A DNA stretch of 64,000 bases from Polynucleobacter sp. MWH-P3-07-1. GTDB taxonomy: Bacteria > Pseudomonadota > Gammaproteobacteria > Burkholderiales > Burkholderiaceae. The DNA is taken from assembly GCF_018687555.1 (NCBI RefSeq), contig NZ_CP061296.1, forward strand, positions 1-64,000, in the 5' to 3' direction. Positions 46,101 to 57,389 of this stretch are shown piece by piece. The notes below the pieces were generated by a model. That model had not been told where the DNA came from, searched no databases, and saw only the letters and a program-made list of their open reading frames with translations. The position numbers were made by a program, and so were the translations under genes. The number at the start of each line of letters is the position of its first letter. Positions within the stretch are counted from its first letter, which is position 1.

Positions 46101-47276
46101 TTCATGCGTCTAGAGAAGCTTTTGGTTGGTAAAGTTGCTAACGGCGGCCCACAGAAGTTGGCTAAAGGTAGCAAGATCGAAAAAGCGTATTTGGCTGATT
46201 TAGATAAATATCATTGGTTTGATATTCGTCCGGCAGATGAAGAGCTTGCAAGCCAAGTTGAGGCAATTAAATCCTCCATCGAAGCTAAACGTAAGCAATT
46301 TGACGAAGCGTTTGAAGAGAAGCGCACCAAGTTAACTCAAGGTGATGATCTTCAGCCTGGCGTAACAAAAATGGTTAAGGTCTACTTAGCCGTTAAGCGT
46401 CGCCTACAGCCTGGCGATAAGATGGCCGGCCGTCACGGTAACAAAGGTGTGGTTTCAAAAATCGCTCCTGCTGAAGATATGCCATTTATGGCTGACGGAC
46501 GTCCTGTCGATATCGTCTTGAATCCTTTGGGCGTTCCTTCCCGTATGAACGTAGGCCAGATTTTGGAAACCCACTTAGGTTGGGCAGCCCAGGGTATTGG
46601 TAAGCGTATCGACGAGATGGTCCGTGAACAAGCTAAACAAGCTGAGTTACGTAAGTTCCTCAAGCAGCTTTATAACGAGACTGGCCGTCACGAAGATATT
46701 GATGGTTTCACTGATGAGCAAATTACTGCTTTGGCAGAGAACTTGCGCCAAGGCCTTCCATTTGCTACGCCAGTGTTTGACGGTGCTACCGAAGCAGAGA
46801 TCGCCAGAATGTTGGAGTTGGCTTATCCGCAAGATGTCGCTGCTGCATTACAAATGACACCATCACGTCAGCAAATGATTCTGCGTGACGGTCGTACAGG
46901 TGACCAGTTTGAGCGTCCTGTAACGGTTGGTGTGATGCACGTCTTGAAGCTGCACCATTTGGTCGACGACAAGATGCATGCCCGTTCAACCGGACCATAC
47001 TCTTTGGTTACACAGCAGCCATTGGGCGGTAAAGCTCAGTTTGGTGGTCAGCGCTTTGGTGAGATGGAAGTTTGGGCTCTCGAGGCATACGGCGCTTCAT
47101 ACGTTCTGCAGGAAATGCTGACCGTGAAGTCCGATGACGTCACCGGCCGTACCAAAGTTTACGAAAACATCGTCAAGGGCGAGCACACAATTGATGCTGG
47201 CATGCCCGAATCCTTCAACGTATTGGTAAAAGAAATCCGTTCGTTGGGTATTGACATTGACATGGAGCGCAACTGA
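43176..47276 (+). CDS. rpoB: RNA polymerase subunit beta
   Basis: RpoB forms one side of the RNA polymerase cleft and part of the active site. The protein is 1366 residues from ATG 43176, with GGAG nine bases upstream; an upstream in-frame start at 43119 would add residues unlike the family. The rifampicin region [20 protein letters not shown] is present with a wild-type-like pattern, as are [20 protein letters not shown] and [15 protein letters not shown]. rpoC starts one base after the stop. Confidence 0.98.
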   Translation: MNYSFTERKRVRKSFAKRVNNHQVPYLIATQLESYAKFLQAEKPPTSRITEGLQAAFTSAFPIVSNNGYARMEYVSYQLSQPPFDVKECQQRGYTYHSALRAKVRLIIYDREAPTKVKEVKESEVYMGEIPLMTENGSFVINGTERVIVSQLHRSPGVFFEHDKGKTHSSGKLLFSARIIPYRGSWLDFEFDPKDILYFRVDRRRKMPVTILLKAIGLNNEQILANFFNFDHFTLSANGASMEFVPERLRGQLANFDVLDKNGVVVIQKDKRINAKHIRELEAAKTKNIVVPDDYLVGRVVARNIIDPDSGEILAYANDEITEELLASLRDAGIKQLETIYTNDLDSGAYISQTLRTDETADQTAARIAIYRMMRPGEPPTEDAVEALFQRLFYNEDSYDLSRVGRMKVNSRLNRPEMEGPMVLSNEDILDTIKSLVDLRNGKGEVDDIDHLGNRRVRCVGELAENQFRAGLSRVERAVKERLGQAETENLMPHDLINSKPISSAIREFFGSSQLSQFMDQTNPLSEITHKRRISALGPGGLTRERAGFEVRDVHPTHYGRVCPIETPEGPNIGLINSLALFARLNEHGFLETPYRKVANSKVSDEVVYLSAIEEAKYVIAQANATIDKNGKLADELVSARQAGETMMVSPERIDFIDVAPSQIVSAAASLVPFLEHDDANRALMGANMQRQAVPCLRPDKPLVGTGLERIVAVDSGTVVLANRGGIVDYVDANRVVIRVNDDETAAGEVGVDIYNLIKYTRSNQNTNINQRPIVKVGDRVERGDVVADGASTDLGELALGQNMTVAFMPWNGYNFEDSILISEKVVADDRYTSIHIEELSVVARDTKLGSEEITRDISNLAESQLSRLDESGIVYIGAEVEAGDVLVGKVTPKGETTLTPEEKLLRAIFGEKASDVKDTSLRVPSGMIGTVIDVQVFTREGIERDARAQSIIQEELQRYRLDLNDQLRIVEGDAFMRLEKLLVGKVANGGPQKLAKGSKIEKAYLADLDKYHWFDIRPADEELASQVEAIKSSIEAKRKQFDEAFEEKRTKLTQGDDLQPGVTKMVKVYLAVKRRLQPGDKMAGRHGNKGVVSKIAPAEDMPFMADGRPVDIVLNPLGVPSRMNVGQILETHLGWAAQGIGKRIDEMVREQAKQAELRKFLKQLYNETGRHEDIDGFTDEQITALAENLRQGLPFATPVFDGATEAEIARMLELAYPQDVAAALQMTPSRQQMILRDGRTGDQFERPVTVGVMHVLKLHHLVDDKMHARSTGPYSLVTQQPLGGKAQFGGQRFGEMEVWALEAYGASYVLQEMLTVKSDDVTGRTKVYENIVKGEHTIDAGMPESFNVLVKEIRSLGIDIDMERN

Positions 47277-47277
47277 T

Positions 47278-50200
47278 ATGAAAGCATTGCTCGATTTATT
47301 TAAGCAAACCCAGGGCGAAGAGCAGTTTGATGTCATCAAAATTGGTCTCGCATCTCCTGAAAAAATCCGTTCGTGGTCTTTTGGTGAAGTTCGCAAACCA
47401 GAAACCATCAACTACCGGACTTTTAAGCCGGAGCGTGATGGCCTTTTCTGCGCCAAGATTTTTGGACCAACTAAAGACTATGAGTGCCTATGCGGTAAAT
47501 ACAAGCGCTTAAAGTTCCGCGGCGTTATCTGCGAGAAGTGTGGTGTAGAAGTTACCCTTGCTAAAGTGCGTCGTGAGCGTATGGGCCACATTGAGCTGGC
47601 TGCGCCTGTAGCGCATATCTGGTTCTTGAAGTCTTTGCCATCCCGTTTAGGCATGGTTTTAGATATGACCCTGCGCGATATTGAGCGAGTTCTTTACTTT
47701 GAAGCCTATGTAGTTGTTGACGCCGGCATGACCCCTGAAGGCGCGATGAAGCGCGGTCAGATTATGTCTGAAGATGAATACATTGCGAAAACGGAAGAGT
47801 ACGGTGATGGTGCATTTACCGCCATCATGGGCGCGGAAGGTATTCGTGATCTCTTGCGCTCGATTGATATCGATCGTGAAGTAGAAACTATTCGTGCTGA
47901 ATTGAAAGCAACTGGTAGCGATGCCAAGATCAAGAAATACGCTAAGCGCCTTAAAGTGCTCGAAGCATTCCAGACTTCAGGCATCAAGCCTGACTGGATG
48001 ATCATGGAAGTATTGCCAGTATTGCCACCAGAATTGCGCCCATTGGTGCCATTGGATGGCGGTCGCTTCGCTACTTCTGATTTAAACGATCTCTATCGTC
48101 GCGTGATTAACCGTAACAACCGCTTGAAGCGTTTGTTAGAGTTGCGCGCACCAGAGATCATCGTTCGTAACGAAAAACGCATGTTGCAAGAAGCGGTTGA
48201 CTCATTGCTCGACAATGGTCGTCGCGGTAAGGCCATGACTGGTGCTAACAAGCGCCCTCTCAAGTCCTTGGCTGAGATGATTAAAGGTAAGAGCGGTCGT
48301 TTCCGTCAAAACTTGCTGGGTAAACGCGTTGACTACTCTGGTCGTTCAGTCATCGTGGTTGGCCCTACATTGAAATTGCACCAGTGCGGTTTGCCAAAAT
48401 TAATGGCCTTGGAATTATTCAAGCCATTCATTTTCAACAAGCTTGAGACTTTAGGAATTGCAACCACCATTAAGGCAGCAAAGAAAGAAGTTGAAAGCCA
48501 GACGCCAATCGTATGGGATATTCTCGAGGAAGTAATTCGTGAGCATCCAATCATGCTTAACCGTGCGCCTACATTGCACCGTCTTGGTATTCAGGCTTTC
48601 GAGCCAATGCTGATTGAAGGTAAAGCAATCCAATTGCACCCATTAGTCTGCGCAGCATTTAACGCCGACTTTGACGGTGACCAAATGGCGGTTCACGTAC
48701 CTTTGTCGCTCGAAGCGCAAATGGAAGCACGCACATTGATGTTGGCTTCGAACAACGTCTTGTTCCCAGCGAACGGTGAGCCATCTATTGTTCCTTCTCA
48801 GGACGTAGTTTTGGGTCTCTATTACGCTACTCGCGACAAGATCAACGGTAAGGGCGAAGGCATGGTTTTTGCCAACATTACTGAGGTAGTTCGCGCTTAT
48901 GAAGCCGGTGAAGTTGAATTGGCTTCCCGTGTTGCTGTGCGTATTACCGAGTATGAGATCGTAGACAAGAAGGCAGAGGGCGATGCCCGTTTTGCTGAAA
49001 AGACTAAGATTTATCAAACCTCAGTTGGCCGCGCGATTTTGTCAGAGATATTGCCCAAAGGCATGTCTTTCGAAGAAATTAACAAGCCATTGAAGAAAAA
49101 AGAAATCTCACGCTTGATCAACACTTCATTCCGTAAGTGCGGATTACGTGAAACGGTTATTTTTGCTGACCGTCTCTTGCAGTCTGGTTTCCGCTTGGCG
49201 ACTAACGCCGGTATCTCGGTTGCGATCGACGATATGCTGATTCCAACTTCCAAAGAGCGCATCATCACCGAAGCTTCTACCAAGGTAAAAGAGTATGACA
49301 AGCAATTCATGTCAGGTCTCGTAACCAATCAAGAGCGTTATAACAACGTGGTTGATATTTGGGGTGCTGCTGGCGACCAAGTTGGCAAAGCGATGATGGA
49401 CGAGTTATCACACGTTGATGTGCTTGACCGTAACGGCAAAACTGTGCGTCAAGAATCTTTTAACTCCATTTACATGATGGCTGATTCTGGTGCGCGTGGA
49501 TCTGCAGCGCAGATTCGCCAGTTGGCTGGTATGCGTGGTTTGATGGCAAAGCCAGATGGCTCGATCATCGAGACGCCAATTACTGCGAACTTCCGTGAAG
49601 GTTTGAACGTATTGCAATACTTCATCTCAACCCATGGTGCTCGTAAAGGTCTGGCTGATACTGCGTTGAAGACCGCGAACTCAGGTTATTTGACACGCCG
49701 TTTGTGTGATGTAACTCAAGATCTAGTTGTGATCGAAGAAGATTGCGGAGCAACTTCTGGCGTAACAATGAAGGCCTTAGTTGAGGGTGGTGAAATTATC
49801 GAAGCATTGCGTGACCGTATCCTGGGCCGCGTATGTATCGGTGATATTGTTCACCCAGATACACAAGAGGTCATCGTACCTAACGACACATTGCTCGACG
49901 AAGACCATGTTGATCAGATCGTTGCATTGGGTATCGACGAAGTTAAAGTTCGCACAGTATTGTCTTGCTTAACTCGCTTTGGCTTGTGCGCTAAGTGCTA
50001 CGGACGTGATCTAGGTCGCGGTGGATTGGTAAACGTTGGTGAGGCAGTCGGTGTTATCGCTGCTCAGTCCATCGGTGAGCCAGGCACACAGTTGACTATG
50101 CGTACCTTCCACATTGGTGGTGCAGCGTCACGTGCTTTAGTGGCAAGCAATATCGAAGCTAAGTCTAACGGTGCTCTGAAATTCTCCGGAACGATGCGTG

Positions 50201-51540
50201 TTGTGAAGAACGCGAAGGGTGAGCAGATCGTGATTTCACGCTCTGGCGAAGCCTTGATCGTTGATGACAATGGTCGTGAGCGTGAGCGTCATAAAGTGCC
50301 TTATGGCGCAACTCTCTTGTTAAAAGAAGGTGCGGCAGTCAAGGCCGGCGCAAGCTTGGCGACATGGGATCCATTAACCCGTCCGATTATTTCTGAGTAT
50401 GCTGGTATCGCTCGCTTTGACAACGTCGAAGAGGGTGTAACTGTTGCTAAGCAGGTTGACGAAGTAACCGGCCTCTCCACTTTGGTGGTCATTGATGGTA
50501 AGCGCCGTTCTGCAGCAAGCAAAGGCGTTCGCCCAATGATCAACTTGGTTGATAAAAAGGGTAGCGAAGTCATGATCGCCGGTACTGATCACCCAGTAAA
50601 TATTGGCCTCCAAGTGGGCGCATTGATTACTGTTAAAGATGGTCAGAAGGTCGAAGTTGGTGAGGTATTGGCACGTATTCCAATCGAATCCCAAAAGACT
50701 CGCGACATTACCGGTGGCTTGCCACGCGTTGCAGAATTGTTCGAAGCACGTTCACCAAAAGATGCAGCAGTATTGGCGAAAGTAACCGGAACAGTTTCCT
50801 TCGGTAAAGAAACCAAAGGTAAACAACGTTTGGTGATTACCGATATGGACGGCGAAGCGAACGAATTCTTAATTCCTAAAGAGAAGCAAGTGCTTGTTCA
50901 CGATGGTCAAGTTGTGAACAAGGGCGAGATGATTGTGGAAGGCCCTGCCGATCCGCACGACATCTTGACTCTCAAAGGTATCGAAGAGTTGGCAATCTAC
51001 ATTGTTGACGAAGTGCAGGACGTTTATCGTCTCCAAGGTGTGAAGATTAATGACAAACACATTGAAGTGATCGTGCGTCAAATGTTGCGTCGTGTTCAGG
51101 TAACTGATCCAGGCGATACATCCTTCATTCCTGGGGAGCAGGTAGAGCGCTCCAAGCTATACGATGCAAACGATGCAGTGATTGCTCAAGGTAAGCGCCC
51201 AGCCTTATTCGATAACGTGTTGCTTGGTATTACTAAGGCATCCTTGTCGACTGACAGCTTCATTTCAGCGGCTTCTTTCCAGGAAACCACCCGTGTATTG
51301 ACCGAAGCCGCGATTATGGGCAAGACCGATACACTCCGTGGCCTCAAAGAGAACGTCATTATTGGCCGCTTGATCCCCGCTGGTACCGGTTTGTCTTATC
51401 GCCGTGCCCGCAAGGTCAGAGAGCAATTTGAGCGCGATCGTGCCCAAATGATTGCTGCTGAAGAGCAAGCAATGGCTGATATGCCTGTAGAAATAGAGGC
51501 AGAAGTTGTCGCTCCCGCTGGGGAGGCCGATCCTAGTTAA
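47278..51540 (+). CDS. rpoC: RNA polymerase subunit beta'
   Basis: RpoC carries the catalytic magnesium site of RNA polymerase. The protein is 1420 residues from ATG 47278, one base after rpoB. The catalytic loop is NADFDGDQM (462-470) with D464, D466 and D468. The N-terminal zinc ribbon has [19 protein letters not shown] and a second cysteine set has [15 protein letters not shown]. The C-terminus ends in an acidic stretch. An upstream in-frame start at 47251 lies inside rpoB and is not used. Confidence 0.98.
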   Translation: MKALLDLFKQTQGEEQFDVIKIGLASPEKIRSWSFGEVRKPETINYRTFKPERDGLFCAKIFGPTKDYECLCGKYKRLKFRGVICEKCGVEVTLAKVRRERMGHIELAAPVAHIWFLKSLPSRLGMVLDMTLRDIERVLYFEAYVVVDAGMTPEGAMKRGQIMSEDEYIAKTEEYGDGAFTAIMGAEGIRDLLRSIDIDREVETIRAELKATGSDAKIKKYAKRLKVLEAFQTSGIKPDWMIMEVLPVLPPELRPLVPLDGGRFATSDLNDLYRRVINRNNRLKRLLELRAPEIIVRNEKRMLQEAVDSLLDNGRRGKAMTGANKRPLKSLAEMIKGKSGRFRQNLLGKRVDYSGRSVIVVGPTLKLHQCGLPKLMALELFKPFIFNKLETLGIATTIKAAKKEVESQTPIVWDILEEVIREHPIMLNRAPTLHRLGIQAFEPMLIEGKAIQLHPLVCAAFNADFDGDQMAVHVPLSLEAQMEARTLMLASNNVLFPANGEPSIVPSQDVVLGLYYATRDKINGKGEGMVFANITEVVRAYEAGEVELASRVAVRITEYEIVDKKAEGDARFAEKTKIYQTSVGRAILSEILPKGMSFEEINKPLKKKEISRLINTSFRKCGLRETVIFADRLLQSGFRLATNAGISVAIDDMLIPTSKERIITEASTKVKEYDKQFMSGLVTNQERYNNVVDIWGAAGDQVGKAMMDELSHVDVLDRNGKTVRQESFNSIYMMADSGARGSAAQIRQLAGMRGLMAKPDGSIIETPITANFREGLNVLQYFISTHGARKGLADTALKTANSGYLTRRLCDVTQDLVVIEEDCGATSGVTMKALVEGGEIIEALRDRILGRVCIGDIVHPDTQEVIVPNDTLLDEDHVDQIVALGIDEVKVRTVLSCLTRFGLCAKCYGRDLGRGGLVNVGEAVGVIAAQSIGEPGTQLTMRTFHIGGAASRALVASNIEAKSNGALKFSGTMRVVKNAKGEQIVISRSGEALIVDDNGRERERHKVPYGATLLLKEGAAVKAGASLATWDPLTRPIISEYAGIARFDNVEEGVTVAKQVDEVTGLSTLVVIDGKRRSAASKGVRPMINLVDKKGSEVMIAGTDHPVNIGLQVGALITVKDGQKVEVGEVLARIPIESQKTRDITGGLPRVAELFEARSPKDAAVLAKVTGTVSFGKETKGKQRLVITDMDGEANEFLIPKEKQVLVHDGQVVNKGEMIVEGPADPHDILTLKGIEELAIYIVDEVQDVYRLQGVKINDKHIEVIVRQMLRRVQVTDPGDTSFIPGEQVERSKLYDANDAVIAQGKRPALFDNVLLGITKASLSTDSFISAASFQETTRVLTEAAIMGKTDTLRGLKENVIIGRLIPAGTGLSYRRARKVREQFERDRAQMIAAEEQAMADMPVEIEAEVVAPAGEADPS

Positions 51541-51582
51541 TTTGGTTTTTAGCCATTAAATGGCCAGTTCTTTCCTATTTGG

Positions 51583-51611
51583 TTGACGGGAGAGGCTGGC
51601 CAAGCTAGAAT
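51583..51611 (+). promoter_or_regulatory. Promoter of the str operon
   Basis: TTGACG (51583-51588) and TAGAAT (51606-51611) are spaced by exactly 17 bases, close to sigma-70 consensus. It lies after rpoC and 105 bases ahead of rpsL, so it likely drives rpsL-rpsG-fusA-tuf. The rest of the gap (51541-51715) shows only a small GCCA/TGGC hairpin without a good T tract. Confidence 0.8.
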
Positions 51612-51715
51612 GCTGAGTTCTACTGATTCAGAAGAGGGTCTTTTTGACCTAGAAATTATCTAAGTCATTGATTTTCTTAAAGAAAGCAACAAAGAAGTAC
51701 TAACCGAGCTATTTT

Positions 51716-52096
51716 ATGCCAACAATTAATCAATTAATACGCAAGCCAAGATCAAGGCTAATCGTTAAAAGTAAGAGCCCTGCACTGGAAAACAGTCCGC
51801 AGCGCCGTGGTGTATGCACACGCGTATACACAACAACTCCTAAAAAGCCAAACTCTGCGTTACGTAAAGTAGCCAAAGTTCGCTTGACCAATGGTTTTGA
51901 AGTCATTTCATACATTGGTGGTGAAGGCCATAACCTCCAGGAACACTCAGTAGTGTTAATCCGCGGTGGCCGTGTGAAGGACTTACCAGGCGTGCGTTAT
52001 CACATCGTTCGTGGATCTTTGGACTTGCAAGGCGTTAAAGACCGCAAGCAATCTCGCTCCAAGTACGGTGCTAAGCGCGCTAAGAAAGCGGCTTAA
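51716..52096 (+). CDS. rpsL: 30S ribosomal protein S12
   Basis: S12 lies at the decoding centre. The 126-residue protein has the conserved [19 protein letters not shown] with K43 and K44 and [11 protein letters not shown], all like the streptomycin-sensitive form. It leads the str operon, followed by rpsG after 161 bases. Confidence 0.98.
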   Translation: MPTINQLIRKPRSRLIVKSKSPALENSPQRRGVCTRVYTTTPKKPNSALRKVAKVRLTNGFEVISYIGGEGHNLQEHSVVLIRGGRVKDLPGVRYHIVRGSLDLQGVKDRKQSRSKYGAKRAKKAA

Positions 52097-52199
52097 TAAG
52101 CCGTTTCAGAATTTGTAGTTTGAAGTAAGTCAATTTTTGTCGGACTTAAAAGACAAGTAAGTGGTTGCTCCGTTTAGAGGCATTGTTTTCTAAATAGTA

Positions 52200-52236
52200 G
52201 GGCAACTGGAGCGGGCAATTAATTTTGGTTGCCCCC
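52200..52236 (+). promoter_or_regulatory. Inverted repeats in the rpsL-rpsG gap
   Basis: GGGCAAC (52200-52206) and GGGCAA (52213-52218) can each pair with GTTGCCC (52228-52234), so two alternative hairpins compete. They lie shortly before the rpsG start (52258). In E. coli S7 represses its own operon by binding the S12-S7 gap, so this may be a related control site. No S7 binding motif is confirmed. Confidence 0.4.
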
Positions 52237-52257
52237 AACTGAACTGAAGGAGTTGTT

Positions 52258-52728
52258 ATGCCACGTCGTCGTGAAGTTCCCAAACGGGAAATCTTGCCTG
52301 ATCCAAAATTCGGCAATGTAGAAGTCGCTAAATTCATGAACGTCCTCATGTTGGACGGCAAGAAATCGGTTGCAGAGCGTATCGTTTACGGTGCCTTTGA
52401 TCATATCGAGAAAAAAGCAAACAAAGAACCACTCGAGATTTTTTCAACAGCCATGGGTAATGTAAAGCCAATGGTTGAGGTGAAGAGCCGCCGTGTTGGT
52501 GGCGCTAACTATCAAGTTCCTGTGGAAGTTCGTCCATCACGCCGTTCTGCTCTGGCAATGCGCTGGGTGCGCGAAGCCGCTAAAAAGCGCGGTGAAAAAT
52601 CGATGGCGCAACGTTTGGCTAACGAATTATTAGAAGCTGCTGAAGGTCGTGGCGGCGCAATGAAGAAGCGTGAAGAAGTTCACCGTATGGCGGAAGCTAA
52701 TAAAGCTTTCTCACATTTCCGTTTCTAA
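52258..52728 (+). CDS. rpsG: 30S ribosomal protein S7
   Basis: S7 organises the 3' major domain of 16S rRNA. The 156-residue protein starts [28 protein letters not shown] and has [22 protein letters not shown] and the C-terminal [15 protein letters not shown]. The ATG has GAAGGAG nine bases upstream. fusA follows 27 bases later. Confidence 0.98.
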   Translation: MPRRREVPKREILPDPKFGNVEVAKFMNVLMLDGKKSVAERIVYGAFDHIEKKANKEPLEIFSTAMGNVKPMVEVKSRRVGGANYQVPVEVRPSRRSALAMRWVREAAKKRGEKSMAQRLANELLEAAEGRGGAMKKREEVHRMAEANKAFSHFRF

Positions 52729-52755
52729 CCCATTAGTAAAGAAAAGGCATAAACA

Positions 52756-54858
52756 GTGGCACGCAAAACCCCCATCGACAGATATCGCAATATTGGTATT
52801 TCAGCGCACATTGACGCAGGTAAAACCACAACTACAGAACGTGTTTTGTTCTATACCGGTGTTAATCACAAAATTGGTGAAGTGCATGATGGCGCAGCTA
52901 CCATGGACTGGATGGAGCAAGAGCAAGAGCGTGGTATCACGATTACTTCTGCTGCTACCACCACTTTCTGGAAGGGCATGGCGGGCAATATGCCCGAGCA
53001 CCGTATCAACATTATTGATACCCCAGGACACGTAGACTTCACGATTGAAGTTGAGCGTTCCATGCGTGTTCTCGATGGCGCATGTATGGTGTATTGCGCT
53101 GTGGGTGGTGTACAGCCTCAATCTGAAACTGTTTGGCGTCAAGCAAACAAGTATCAGGTGCCACGTTTAGCTTTCGTAAACAAGATGGACCGTACTGGTG
53201 CGAATTTCTTCAAGGTCTACGACCAAATGAAGGCTCGTCTCAAAGCAAATCCAATCTTGATTCAAATTCCTATCGGTGCAGAAGAAAACTTCAAGGGCGT
53301 GATTGACTTGGTGAAAATGAAAGCTGTCTATTGGGACGAAGCTTCACAAGGCACCAAGTTCACATACGAAGATATCCCTGCAGAATTGCAAGCTTCCGCT
53401 GAAGAATGGCGTGAGAAGATGCTCGAAGCGGCTGCCGAAAGCTCCGAAGAGTTGATGGAAAAGTATCTCGGTGGCGAAGGTCTGACTGAAGAAGAAATCA
53501 AAGGCGCATTGCGTCAGCGTACTATTGCTAATGAAATCGTTCCAATGTTGTGTGGAACTGCATTTAAGAACAAGGGCGTTCAGGCAATGTTGGATGCAGT
53601 AGTTGAATTGCTGCCATCCCCATTAGATGTTCCACCAGTTCCATGTGAATTGGAAGACGGCACACCTGCAACTCGCGAAGCATCTGATAGCGCAAAGTTT
53701 TCTGCATTGGCATTTAAGATCATGACCGACCCATTCGTTGGTCAGCTTATCTTCTTCCGTGTTTATTCAGGCGTAATGAAGTCGGGCGACACAATCTATA
53801 ACCCAATCAAGGGTAAAAAAGAGCGCGTTGGTCGTTTGTTGCAGATGCATGCAAACCAACGTGAAGAAATCAAAGAAGTGTATGCCGGCGATATTGCTGC
53901 AGCAGTTGGTCTAAAAGACGCAACTACAGGTGAAACATTGTGCGATCCAGATAGCATTGTGATCTTGGAGCGCATGGTATTCCCTGAGCCAGTGATCTCA
54001 CAGGCAGTTGAGCCAAAGACGAAGGCTGACCAAGAAAAAATGGGTCTTGCTTTGAATCGCTTGGCGCAAGAAGATCCTTCTTTCCGCGTGAAGACAGATG
54101 AAGAATCAGGCCAAACGATTATTTCTGGAATGGGCGAGCTCCACTTAGAAATTTTGGTTGACCGCATGAAGCGTGAATTCGGTGTTGAAGCAACTGTTGG
54201 TAAGCCACAAGTTGCATACCGCGAAACCATCCGTAAGGTTTGCGAAGAGATCGAAGGTAAATTTGTTAAGCAGTCCGGTGGTCGTGGTCAGTATGGTCAC
54301 GTGGTATTGAAACTTGAGCCCCAAGCACCAGGCAAAGGCTTTGAATTCGTTGACGCTATTAAGGGCGGTGTGGTTCCACGTGAATACATTCCTGCAGTAG
54401 AAAAAGGCATCATTGAAACATTGAACTCCGGTATCTTGGCTGGCTATCCAGTAGTTGATATCAAAGCAACATTGTTCTTTGGTTCATACCATGATGTTGA
54501 CTCGAACGAAAACGCATTTAAGATGGCTGGCTCGATGGCATTCAAAGACGGTATGCGTAAAGCAGCCCCAGTCTTACTCGAGCCAATGATGGCTGTTGAA
54601 GTTGAAACACCAGAAGATTTCATGGGCAACGTAATGGGTGACCTCTCATCACGTCGCGGTATTTTGCAAGGTATGGATGACATTCCAGGCGGCGGTAAGA
54701 TTGTTCGCGCTGAAGTGCCATTGGCAGAGATGTTTGGTTACTCAACCGGCTTGCGCTCGTTGACCCAAGGTCGTGCTACTTACACCATGGAATTTAAGCA
54801 CTATTCCGAAGCACCTAAGAACGTTGCTGAAGCAGTCATGGCTGCTAAAGCGAAGTAA
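52756..54858 (+). CDS. fusA: Elongation factor G
   Basis: EF-G drives translocation of tRNA and mRNA with GTP. The 700-residue protein has the P-loop AHIDAGKT (17-24), DTPGHVDFT, and [10 protein letters not shown], followed by the domain IV region with [17 protein letters not shown]. The start is GTG at 52756. It sits between rpsG and tuf copy 2 as in the str operon. Confidence 0.98.
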   Translation: MARKTPIDRYRNIGISAHIDAGKTTTTERVLFYTGVNHKIGEVHDGAATMDWMEQEQERGITITSAATTTFWKGMAGNMPEHRINIIDTPGHVDFTIEVERSMRVLDGACMVYCAVGGVQPQSETVWRQANKYQVPRLAFVNKMDRTGANFFKVYDQMKARLKANPILIQIPIGAEENFKGVIDLVKMKAVYWDEASQGTKFTYEDIPAELQASAEEWREKMLEAAAESSEELMEKYLGGEGLTEEEIKGALRQRTIANEIVPMLCGTAFKNKGVQAMLDAVVELLPSPLDVPPVPCELEDGTPATREASDSAKFSALAFKIMTDPFVGQLIFFRVYSGVMKSGDTIYNPIKGKKERVGRLLQMHANQREEIKEVYAGDIAAAVGLKDATTGETLCDPDSIVILERMVFPEPVISQAVEPKTKADQEKMGLALNRLAQEDPSFRVKTDEESGQTIISGMGELHLEILVDRMKREFGVEATVGKPQVAYRETIRKVCEEIEGKFVKQSGGRGQYGHVVLKLEPQAPGKGFEFVDAIKGGVVPREYIPAVEKGIIETLNSGILAGYPVVDIKATLFFGSYHDVDSNENAFKMAGSMAFKDGMRKAAPVLLEPMMAVEVETPEDFMGNVMGDLSSRRGILQGMDDIPGGGKIVRAEVPLAEMFGYSTGLRSLTQGRATYTMEFKHYSEAPKNVAEAVMAAKAK

Positions 54859-54894
54859 TTTATCCACATTAATTTTGAATATTGACTAGCTAAG

Positions 54895-56104
54895 AAGGCA
54901 GACAAAAATGGCAAAAGAAAAATTTGAGCGGACAAAACCGCACGTAAACGTAGGCACTATTGGTCACGTTGACCACGGTAAAACTACTTTGACAGCAGCA
55001 ATTGCAACCGTGCTTTCTAAGCAATTCGGTGGCGAAGCAAAAGCATACGATCAGATCGATGCTGCTCCTGAAGAAAAGGCCCGTGGTATTACGATTAATA
55101 CTGCGCACGTTGAGTATGAGACTGCAAATCGTCACTACGCTCACGTTGATTGCCCAGGACACGCTGACTACGTTAAGAACATGATTACTGGCGCTGCCCA
55201 AATGGACGGCGCAATTTTGGTTTGCTCTGCAGCTGACGGCCCAATGCCACAAACCCGTGAGCACATCCTCTTGGCACGCCAAGTAGGTGTTCCTTACATC
55301 GTCGTGTTCTTGAACAAGTGCGACATGGTTGATGATGCTGAGTTGTTAGAGCTCGTCGAGATGGAAGTGCGCGAACTGTTATCTAAGTACAACTTCCCTG
55401 GCGATGACACACCGATCATCCATGGTTCTGCTAAGTTAGCCCTTGAAGGCGACGAAGGTCCATTGGGTAAAGAAGCCATCATGAAATTGGCTGAAGCTTT
55501 AGATACTTATATTCCTACTCCAGAGCGCGCAGTTGACGGTGCGTTCTTGATGCCAGTAGAAGATGTGTTCTCCATCTCTGGTCGCGGTACTGTAGTGACT
55601 GGTCGTATTGAGCGCGGTATTGTTAAGGTTGGCGAAGAGATCGAAATCATCGGTATTAAGCCAACCCTCAAAACTACCTGTACTGGTGTAGAGATGTTCC
55701 GTAAATTGCTCGACCAAGGTCAAGCAGGCGATAACGTCGGTATTTTGCTCCGCGGTACAAAGCGTGAAGAAGTTGAGCGCGGCCAAGTATTGGCTAAGCC
55801 AGGTTCAATCACCCCACATACTCACTTTACAGCCGAGGTTTATATCTTGGGTAAAGATGAAGGTGGTCGTCATACTCCGTTCTTTAACAACTATCGTCCC
55901 CAGTTTTACTTCCGTACTACGGACGTAACAGGTTCTATCGAGTTGCCAAAAGACAAAGAGATGGTCATGCCTGGCGATAACGTCACCATTACCGTCAAAC
56001 TCATCGCGCCAATTGCGATGGAAGAAGGTTTGCGTTTTGCGATCCGTGAAGGTGGCCGCACTGTTGGCGCCGGAGTGGTTGCAAAGATTTTGGCTTAAGT
56101 AGTT
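54895..56104 (+). repeat. Exact repeat, tuf copy 2
   Basis: These 1210 bases are identical, as far as could be read, to 38092-39301, an offset of 16,803 bases. The flanks differ, with fusA before and rpsJ after. It marks the second tuf gene, kept identical to copy 1 probably by gene conversion. Confidence 0.9.
54908..56098 (+). CDS. tuf: Elongation factor Tu, copy 2
   Basis: Second EF-Tu gene, 396 residues, identical in protein sequence to copy 1, with the same P-loop and NKCD motifs. It lies in the str operon position after fusA, about 50 bases after its stop. The gap before it contains an isolated TTATCCACA DnaA box (54860-54868), which alone is not meaningful. Confidence 0.99.
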   Translation: MAKEKFERTKPHVNVGTIGHVDHGKTTLTAAIATVLSKQFGGEAKAYDQIDAAPEEKARGITINTAHVEYETANRHYAHVDCPGHADYVKNMITGAAQMDGAILVCSAADGPMPQTREHILLARQVGVPYIVVFLNKCDMVDDAELLELVEMEVRELLSKYNFPGDDTPIIHGSAKLALEGDEGPLGKEAIMKLAEALDTYIPTPERAVDGAFLMPVEDVFSISGRGTVVTGRIERGIVKVGEEIEIIGIKPTLKTTCTGVEMFRKLLDQGQAGDNVGILLRGTKREEVERGQVLAKPGSITPHTHFTAEVYILGKDEGGRHTPFFNNYRPQFYFRTTDVTGSIELPKDKEMVMPGDNVTITVKLIAPIAMEEGLRFAIREGGRTVGAGVVAKILA

Positions 56105-56136
56105 AGTTTTTATTTAGGTTTAGCGTTTTGCTAACC

Positions 56137-56173
56137 GGTGACATCTGTGCTGCAGATGTCACCCGCTCTTTAG
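56137..56173 (+). promoter_or_regulatory. Hairpin plus boxA-like site upstream of rpsJ
   Basis: GGTGACATCTG (56137-56147) and CAGATGTCACC (56153-56163) form a perfect 11-base stem with a five-base loop. CGCTCTTTAG (56164-56173) follows directly, close to the boxA consensus TGCTCTTTAACA. No T tract follows, so this is not an intrinsic terminator. S10, encoded 42 bases later, is NusE, the boxA-binding partner of NusB, so self-control is possible but unproven. Confidence 0.6.
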
Positions 56174-56214
56174 ATTGATAACGCGGCAGCACCGCACTGT
56201 TCTTTGGAATTAAT

Positions 56215-56526
56215 ATGCAAAACCAGAAAATTCGTATTCGTCTCAAAGCATTTGACTATCGTTTAATTGATCAGTCAGCGGCTGAAATTGTCGATACAGC
56301 CAAGCGTACAGGCGCTGTTGTTAAGGGTCCAGTACCTTTGCCTACTCGTATCGAGCGTTTTGACATCTTGCGTTCCCCACACGTGAACAAGACTTCACGT
56401 GATCAGTTGGAGATTCGTACCCATTTGCGTTTAATGGATATCGTTGATCCAACCGAAAAAACGGTAGATGCATTGATGAAATTAGACCTCCCAGCTGGTG
56501 TGGATGTCGAAATTAAGCTGCAATAA
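56215..56526 (+). CDS. rpsJ: 30S ribosomal protein S10 (NusE)
   Basis: S10 is a 30S head protein and, as NusE, binds NusB and boxA RNA for antitermination. The 103-residue protein starts [22 protein letters not shown] and contains [22 protein letters not shown]. It is separated by 116 bases from tuf copy 2 and by 189 bases from rplC, with regulatory sites in both gaps. Confidence 0.98.
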   Translation: MQNQKIRIRLKAFDYRLIDQSAAEIVDTAKRTGAVVKGPVPLPTRIERFDILRSPHVNKTSRDQLEIRTHLRLMDIVDPTEKTVDALMKLDLPAGVDVEIKLQ

Positions 56527-56547
56527 AAGTTATTTTGGCCTTTAAGC

Positions 56548-56576
56548 TTGTCAAGGTTAGTTTTTCGAGATAGAAT
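56548..56576 (+). promoter_or_regulatory. Promoter of the rplC (S10-block) operon
   Basis: TTGTCA (56548-56553) and TAGAAT (56571-56576) are spaced by 17 bases, close to sigma-70 consensus, and the -10 equals that of the str promoter. It lies after rpsJ and 140 bases before rplC, so rplC and the following genes may be transcribed separately from rpsJ. Confidence 0.7.
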
Positions 56577-56644
56577 CTAAGGCTTCGCTAAATTATTTGG
56601 CGATTTTATTGGTTTTATCAGCATCAAAATTGTTGTAAGTTACT

Positions 56645-56708
56645 GATTTAGAAGTATTTTTACTTGTAAATCACCTAAATTAAATTTTGCCGACCAATCG
56701 AAGTCGGC
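56645..56708 (+). promoter_or_regulatory. Leader hairpins before rplC
   Basis: GATTTAGAAGTA (56645-56656) and TACTTGTAAATC (56661-56672) form a 12-base stem with one mismatch. GCCGAC (56689-56694) and GTCGGC (56703-56708) form a second stem ending three bases before the GGAG ribosome binding site of rplC. The second could hide or expose the ribosome binding site. L4-type control is known for S10 operons elsewhere; it is only a possibility here. Confidence 0.5.
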
Positions 56709-56715
56709 GTGGAGC

Positions 56716-57378
56716 ATGAATATGAGCTTAGGCTTAATCGGCCGCAAGGTCGGCATGACCCGTCTATTTACGGACGAAGGGGATTCTATCCCTGTAACCG
56801 TAATCGACGTGAGCGATAACAGAATCGCTCAAATCAAAACCCAGGCAACTGATGGCTATGATGCTATCCAGTTGGCTCATGGCACACGTAGAGCTACTCG
56901 CGTTACTAAAGCAATGGCAGGACATTTTGCAAAAGCAGGTGTCATGGCTGGTAACGGGCTCAACGAATTTCCATTAGATGCAGCAAAAATTGCAGAAATG
57001 ACCCCAGGACAAGTTATTCCTGCGGAAGCTGCATTTACTGCTGGCCAAAAAGTTGACGTGCAGGGCGTATCGATCGGTAAAGGTTACGCTGGTACGATCA
57101 AGCGCTATCACTTTGCTTCTGGTCGTGCTTCCCACGGTAACTCACGTTCACATAACGTTCCAGGATCCATTGGTATGGCGCAAGATCCAGGTCGTGTTTT
57201 CCCTGGTAAGCGTATGACCGGTCACTTGGGTGATGTCACCCGTACCGTACAAAATTTAGTTATCGCACGCATTGATGCAGAACGTAATCTCATCATGGTT
57301 AAAGGCGCTATTCCAGGCGCTCCAGGCGGTAAGGTCATTGTTACTCCAGCGGTGAAAACACCGTTGAAGAAGAAATAA
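56716..57378 (+). CDS. rplC: 50S ribosomal protein L3
   Basis: L3 is a core 50S assembly protein with an extension reaching toward the peptidyl transferase centre. The 220-residue protein has [14 protein letters not shown] and [30 protein letters not shown]. Starts at 56716 or 56722 are both ATG; the first has GGAG (56711-56714). rplD follows 11 bases later. Confidence 0.97.
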   Translation: MNMSLGLIGRKVGMTRLFTDEGDSIPVTVIDVSDNRIAQIKTQATDGYDAIQLAHGTRRATRVTKAMAGHFAKAGVMAGNGLNEFPLDAAKIAEMTPGQVIPAEAAFTAGQKVDVQGVSIGKGYAGTIKRYHFASGRASHGNSRSHNVPGSIGMAQDPGRVFPGKRMTGHLGDVTRTVQNLVIARIDAERNLIMVKGAIPGAPGGKVIVTPAVKTPLKKK

Positions 57379-57389
57379 GGAGAGCGAAT

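Noticed and set aside
54860-54868. Perfect DnaA box between fusA and tuf copy 2
   Set aside because: A single isolated box is expected by chance about twice in a window of this size.
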